DNA from: Gammaproteobacteria bacterium
Lineage (GTDB): Bacteria > Pseudomonadota > Gammaproteobacteria > GCA-001735895
DNA: 34,900 nt
Direction of reading: 5' to 3'
Assembly: GCA_022340305.1 (NCBI GenBank)
Contig: JAJDOF010000075.1
Span: 1-34,900, forward strand
Below the pieces are notes generated by a model, which was not told the DNA's origin, searched no databases, and worked only from the letters and a program-made list of their open reading frames with translations. A program made the translations under genes and the position numbers. This document shows, in pieces, positions 31,466 to 34,900 of this stretch. Within the stretch, counting starts at the first letter, position 1. Each line of letters opens with the position of its first letter.

Positions 31466-32389
31466 GTGGAGTTTTTGCAGGACTTAATTTCGAGTTTCGA
31501 CTGGAACGTGGTTGTTAAAACCGGACTGCGGGTTCTGGCAATACTGGCGGTTGCCTGGATTGCTACCAAAGTGCTGAAAAAAATCCTGCATCGCCTCGAA
31601 ATAAAACTAACCGCAGACAGCTCCCAGACGGGAGAGCCCCCATCGGAATCCCAAAAACGCATCGAGACCATCGTGCGCCTGACGAGACAGGCTACGATGC
31701 TGCTGTTGTGGCTAACCGTCAGCCTGATGGTTTTGATGGAGTTCGGCATAGAAATCGGACCCATTATCGCCAGTGCCGGTATCGTCGGCCTGGCAGTAGG
31801 TTTTGGTGCGCAGAACCTGGTGCGTGATTTCATTTCCGGATTTTTCATCATTCTTGAAAACCAGATACGCGTCGGTGATGTCGCTATTATCAATGGTACC
31901 GGCGGGCTTGTCGAAAGTATCAACTTCCGCACCACTGTGATTCGAGATCTGTCTGGTGTAGTCCATATTTTTGCAAATGGCAGCATCGGTACCCTGAGCA
32001 ACCTGACCAACGAGTGGTCCGCATACGTTTTCGAGATCGGTGTCGCCTACAAGGAAAATACCGACCGGGTCATCGACGTGATGCGTGCGGTTGGCCTGTC
32101 CATGCGCGCAGACGAAAAATATGGTGACCTGATGCTCGAGGATGTCGATGTATTCGGCGTCGATAAATTTGCCGATTCCGCTATCGTCATCAAGGGGCGA
32201 CTCAAGACAAAGCCAATTCGCCAATGGGAAGTGGGGCGCGAGTTCCTGCGGCGGGTCAAGCTTGCCTTTGACGAACACGGTATCGAAATTCCCTTTCCGC
32301 ACCTGTCGCTTTATTTTGGCGAGGCGAGCAAACCGATCGATCTTGAATTGTTAACCAATCGCTCCGATCAAATCGCTGCAACCGACTAA
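31466..32389 (+). CDS. Small-conductance mechanosensitive channel (MscS family)
   Basis: A 307-residue MscS-type channel. Two to three N-terminal membrane helices (TGLRVLAILAVAWIATKVL; ATMLLLWLTVSLMVLMEFGI) lead into the pore helix and linker ASAGIVGLAVGFGAQNLVRD, the conserved MscS TM3 run, then FISGFFIILENQIRVGDVAIINGTGGLVE. The beta domain (TVIRDLSGVVHIFANGSIGT) and C-terminal alpha/beta domain follow. It opens on osmotic downshock in the inner membrane. GTG at 31466 is preferred over 31454 because GGAG lies six bases upstream. The N-terminal part is short, so it is a minimal MscS form rather than MscK/MscM. Confidence 0.92.
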   Translation: MEFLQDLISSFDWNVVVKTGLRVLAILAVAWIATKVLKKILHRLEIKLTADSSQTGEPPSESQKRIETIVRLTRQATMLLLWLTVSLMVLMEFGIEIGPIIASAGIVGLAVGFGAQNLVRDFISGFFIILENQIRVGDVAIINGTGGLVESINFRTTVIRDLSGVVHIFANGSIGTLSNLTNEWSAYVFEIGVAYKENTDRVIDVMRAVGLSMRADEKYGDLMLEDVDVFGVDKFADSAIVIKGRLKTKPIRQWEVGREFLRRVKLAFDEHGIEIPFPHLSLYFGEASKPIDLELLTNRSDQIAATD

Positions 32390-32557
32390 GCCATTTATGC
32401 GGATACCATGTTTAAACCGGGCGTCTCGTCCGTAGCTGGCCTGCCAGTTGCTTTTTCAGCTAAACTTATGCGGTTAGTAGACGAGGTTTCCAATAGTGCA
32501 GCATCCAGCCCGGAATCACAGATCGACCACAGCCATATTCAGCCGACCGCATCGCGA

Positions 32558-33376
32558 ATGAAACGACTTGGCACGTTGCTCGCTCTGCTATTGCTGACCT
32601 GCGCTGTTCAAGCAGTATCGATCACCACCATACAACTGCATAACCGCCCAGCCGAGGAAATAATACCCATTGTCAAACCGATGCTGGGTGCCGGCGAAGT
32701 AGTTACCGGCTCGGGCTTCAATCTGTTTCTGCGTGCCTCCCCGCAATCCCTGGAACAGGTAAGGGAAATCATCGATGCCCTGGATACCGCTGCCAAAATG
32801 TTACAGGTGTCCGTTTTCCAGGGCAGTGAACGAGATTTGAAAACACGCAGTGTCGGCGGCAACCTGCAAATCGAAAACGGCGATGCCAGCATCGGTATCG
32901 GCAGTGGCAAAAACAAAAACGCCGGGGGCATCAGCTTCAACTCCGGCAAGGTCAGTGGCGACATCAACGCTTCCAGTACTCAGCAGCGTCAATCGAGCAA
33001 ACCGGTACACCAACTGCGGGTCAGCGAAGGCACCGAGGGCTTTATAGAGACCGGAGAACAAATTCCCTATTTATCCGGCGACAGCGGCACCGAATACAAG
33101 GATGTGACGACCGGCTTCTACGTACTTCCGCGGATCCATGGTGACATGGTCACACTGCAGATCAGCCCGTTCAAGAATTCGCGCGCGACAACGAGCACGG
33201 GTAGCATCGAAACCCAGAGCGCCAGAACCACCATCACCGGACGGATCGGTGAATGGTTACCGCTCGGCGGCATCACCGAGCAAAGTAAACGTTCGCAAAA
33301 CAGCATCGGCAGCAGCAGTTCGACAAAAAGCCGTAGCCAGCAAAGTATCTGGATCCGGGCAGACCTGGTTCAGTAA
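32558..33376 (+). CDS. Free-standing secretin-like mini-protein with NolW-type domain
   Basis: A 272-residue exported protein. The signal peptide is MKRLGTLLALLLLTCAVQA (1-19). Residues 21-88 form a secretin N-type (NolW) domain: ITTIQLHNRPAEEIIPIVKP, then FLRASPQSLEQVREIIDALD. A Gly/Asn/Ser linker (100-148) follows. Residues 150-240 resemble secretin-wall strands: GFIETGEQIPYLSG, TTGFYVLPRIHGDMVTLQIS and GEWLPLGGI. The tail is Ser/Gln-rich. Full secretins are usually at least 400 residues and have more domains, so this cannot be a standard outer-membrane gate. The upstream part of the open frame lacks protein-like sequence; ATG 32558 has no clear Shine-Dalgarno. MscS precedes it by 168 bases. 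No secretion-system genes are nearby. Confidence 0.7.
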   Translation: MKRLGTLLALLLLTCAVQAVSITTIQLHNRPAEEIIPIVKPMLGAGEVVTGSGFNLFLRASPQSLEQVREIIDALDTAAKMLQVSVFQGSERDLKTRSVGGNLQIENGDASIGIGSGKNKNAGGISFNSGKVSGDINASSTQQRQSSKPVHQLRVSEGTEGFIETGEQIPYLSGDSGTEYKDVTTGFYVLPRIHGDMVTLQISPFKNSRATTSTGSIETQSARTTITGRIGEWLPLGGITEQSKRSQNSIGSSSSTKSRSQQSIWIRADLVQ

Positions 33377-33682
33377 ACCGTGATCCTGTGGCACCCTGCA
33401 TATTGCGCGAAGGGTTTAACTATTTCTACCTGATTCCGTCACGACATGGGGCATTACGACCGAACCTTTGTGGCAGTCCGCTCTCCCGCATCTCTCCTCG
33501 TGCTATAGCGATGGGGTCGAAGTGCCAAACTGATTGTCGAAAGCATCGATATACACGGCTTGAAACACAATGCCTCGACACCAGGCGCGGAGCCAGGGAT
33601 GTCGTGCCGGTCGGGTATGCCAGGGGCCATAGTGGTGGCCGGCTCCTTGTTAGTTACGATCGCCTAGTTCGCGTACGATCGC
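33377..33682. other. Intergenic stretch after the secretin-like gene
   Basis: No gene is supported. It holds a short dyad (GGCCA 33625-33629 / TGGCC 33636-33640) with no T-tract, and the first copy of a 19-bp tandem duplication. Confidence 0.4.
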
Positions 33683-33692
33683 CTAGTTCGCG
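33655..33692. repeat. 19-bp perfect tandem duplication at the end of the coiled-coil gene
   Basis: TACGATCGCCTAGTTCGCG occurs at 33655-33673 and 33674-33692. The second copy contains the stop codon (TAG on the minus strand) of the coiled-coil protein gene. Confidence 0.9.
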
Positions 33693-34450
33693 GACTCGAC
33701 CTGCTGCCATAACCGTTGGCGTTCCTGAAGTGTTTCCTGCTGTTGTTGCAATAGACGGAGATGATTGTCGATACGTTCACGTTCCTGCTGCATGAGCCTT
33801 AACTGCTCTTCATTTTGATTTTTGCGTTGAGACAGGTTTTGCATAATCTGTTGAAGTTGATCACGCTCCTGCAGCATCAGTTGTTCACGCTCCTGTAGCA
33901 GCTGCATCTGGCTGTCAAGTATCCGCTTTTGCTGTTTCAGTTGCGCAGCGGTCAGGCTGGTGGATCGGGTCTTGAGGCGCTCGTGTTGCTGTTCGGTAAA
34001 CCGGGCATCCTGGGCCATTCTGGCCTTCTCCTGGTCCAGCGCCAGGTCGCGTTGCTTCAGCCTGTCCCGGGTCTGCAACAGGATTTTATCCTTTTCACTC
34101 TGCTGGAGTTTATCCATATCCTGAAGCTTGACCTGGTCACGCAGGCGGTCTCGATCCCGATCGAGCAGTTCCTGGTAATCTCGCAGACGGTCGCGGTCGC
34201 GGTCGAGATCTTTGGCTTCGAGCATCTGCTGCGCCCTGGTATGAGACTGGCTTACACTGCCTTTACTCTTCTGGCTACCGGATTGACTACTACCGCCGCT
34301 ACCACTACTACCACTACTACCACTACTGCCGCCGCTACCACCGCTGCCACCGGCAGCGATTTCCGGGCCCTGGCCAGCGGCAATAATATCTGGGGCCAGT
34401 GCCAACATCGAGATCAAGAAGCCTGTAAGTATTGCCCTGTTGATATTCAT
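33683..34450 (-). CDS. Secreted coiled-coil protein with Gly/Ser linker, 255 aa
   Basis: The start at 34450 has GGGAG seven bases upstream; a neighbouring ATG at 34453 is possible. The protein has a signal peptide (AILTGFLISMLALAPDIIAA), then a Gly/Ser tract (AAGGSGGSGGSSGSSGSSGS) encoded by a CTACCA-type microsatellite. The remaining ~190 residues are one long coiled coil rich in Gln, Arg, Asp and Glu. It includes the repeated unit LDRDRDRLRD and a run of QxQQ/ERERL heptads. I recognise no enzyme domain. It probably forms a periplasmic or surface filament or spacer. It is likely prone to length variation. The neighbouring gene upstream also encodes an exported protein. Confidence 0.75.
   Translation of the reverse strand: MNINRAILTGFLISMLALAPDIIAAGQGPEIAAGGSGGSGGSSGSSGSSGSGGSSQSGSQKSKGSVSQSHTRAQQMLEAKDLDRDRDRLRDYQELLDRDRDRLRDQVKLQDMDKLQQSEKDKILLQTRDRLKQRDLALDQEKARMAQDARFTEQQHERLKTRSTSLTAAQLKQQKRILDSQMQLLQEREQLMLQERDQLQQIMQNLSQRKNQNEEQLRLMQQERERIDNHLRLLQQQQETLQERQRLWQQVESAN
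34292..34348. repeat. CTACCA/CCGCTACCA microsatellite encoding the Gly/Ser tract
   Basis: Low-complexity trinucleotide-based sequence within the coiled-coil gene (codons GGT, AGT, GGC on the minus strand). Units such as ACCACTACT recur. Slippage would add or remove Gly/Ser residues in frame. Confidence 0.7.
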
Positions 34451-34717
34451 CATGAAACTCCCATAAGTAAAAGTAGAAATGCAAAACGGTCCAATGCATA
34501 GATTACCCCCATAACCCAGATCCGAATTGGCCCGGATCAATGGAGCCATTGGCGCCGGCAAACGGATCACAACGGGGAAGCGATGCCCGTCACTTGCGAT
34601 TAAAGCCAAACAGGACGCCGTGAAGATTTGGCAAATAAACAGGTAACTTCACGAGCGATATCTGATTGCAGGCGCCCGGCCAAATGCAGGTAACGCAATG
34701 TGTTGCACAGCCGCCCG

Positions 34718-34900
34718 CTAAAACATTTTGATGGAACAGCTACTTCCCGACTCATAATCATCGACTGGAGTAAACGTGCCCGGAGTACCGACACTGAACA
34801 TGGTGTCGGTCATCCCGCTTGCGGTTTCATTCCACACCACGAATACTCGATTACCATCTGGCGTCGTCCGGATTTGTGATTCGCCCTGACTGTTGGCATT
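34718..34900 (-). CDS. C-terminal fragment of an exported protein, cut by window edge
   Basis: The minus strand is open from the window edge to TAG at 34718-34720, giving 60 residues in a single frame. The run RTTPDGNRVFVVWNETASGM is typical of beta-propeller or sialidase-like repeat strands (T.PDG..v.vvWne), followed by GTFTPVDDYESGSSCSIKMF. The latter half has one cysteine. No start is visible. It is probably an extracellular or periplasmic beta-rich protein, but the fragment is too short to name a family. It lies upstream of the coiled-coil gene with a 264-base gap in which I see nothing definite. Confidence 0.55.
   Translation of the reverse strand, partial: NANSQGESQIRTTPDGNRVFVVWNETASGMTDTMFSVGTPGTFTPVDDYESGSSCSIKMF

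Noticed and set aside
33929..34501. 190-codon plus-strand ORF with long Thr/Ala runs
   Set aside because: Antisense of the coiled-coil gene and its microsatellite.

Overview
The window looks like chromosomal DNA of a Gammaproteobacterium, most likely free-living or marine. This rests on the Kdo hydroxylase, a family-9 heptosyltransferase, an MBOAT/SGNH acylation pair, a DedA-PAP2-LssY fusion, an Aah1-type adenine deaminase and an AlgI-like protein. I could not place it more precisely. Most genes are GC-rich, but about 5.5-10.4 kb and 17.5-18.3 kb are visibly AT-richer and carry small, unrecognised or damaged genes. These two stretches are the most accessory-looking parts. No phage, plasmid, IS transposase, CRISPR array or rRNA is visible.

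Layout. 0-1.5 kb: the 5' end of an RpiR-family regulator, divergent from an MFS transporter, with two 16-bp operator-like sites between them. 1.47-2.06 kb: short tandem duplications and REP/MITE-like sequence around a 94-aa protein. 2.1-5.5 kb: a nitronate monooxygenase-like flavoprotein with a clear promoter and overlapping palindrome, then the DedA-PAP2-LssY membrane protein. 5.7-10.4 kb: a universal stress protein, a GcvA-type LysR regulator divergent from a 79-aa protein, and a 33-aa peptide gene divergent from a winged-helix/FlgO/TPR regulator that is split by one in-frame amber codon. 10.6-14.5 kb: an HNH nuclease, a two-gene operon (PhzF-fold protein plus M19 dipeptidase, both with altered active-site residues), and a bacterial voltage-gated sodium channel. 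14.5-22.7 kb: a GMC oxidoreductase divergent from a heptosyltransferase, an AT-rich exported protein, a Kdo hydroxylase, and an MBOAT/SGNH pair, so mainly envelope-glycan functions. 22.7-26.1 kb: a phospholipase-D lipoprotein, tRNA-Gly(CCC) and adenine deaminase. 26.5-30.3 kb: a crotonase lacking both catalytic glutamates, preceded by a 22-codon leader ORF; a decayed stretch with a glycosyltransferase fragment; then an overlapping acyl-CoA dehydrogenase/phosphotransferase pair that resembles a split ACAD10/11 and the LvaA/LvaC proteins of 4-hydroxyacid catabolism. 30.5-34.9 kb: exported or membrane proteins (unknown secreted protein, MscS channel, secretin-like mini-protein, secreted coiled-coil protein, and the C-terminus of another exported protein).

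I see no single large undescribed system. The strongest leads are the paired RpiR-type operators, the 33-aa peptide/regulator pair with its amber-interrupted regulator, the PhzF/dipeptidase operon with substituted catalytic residues, the leader-coupled non-canonical crotonase, and the free-standing secretin-like mini-protein.
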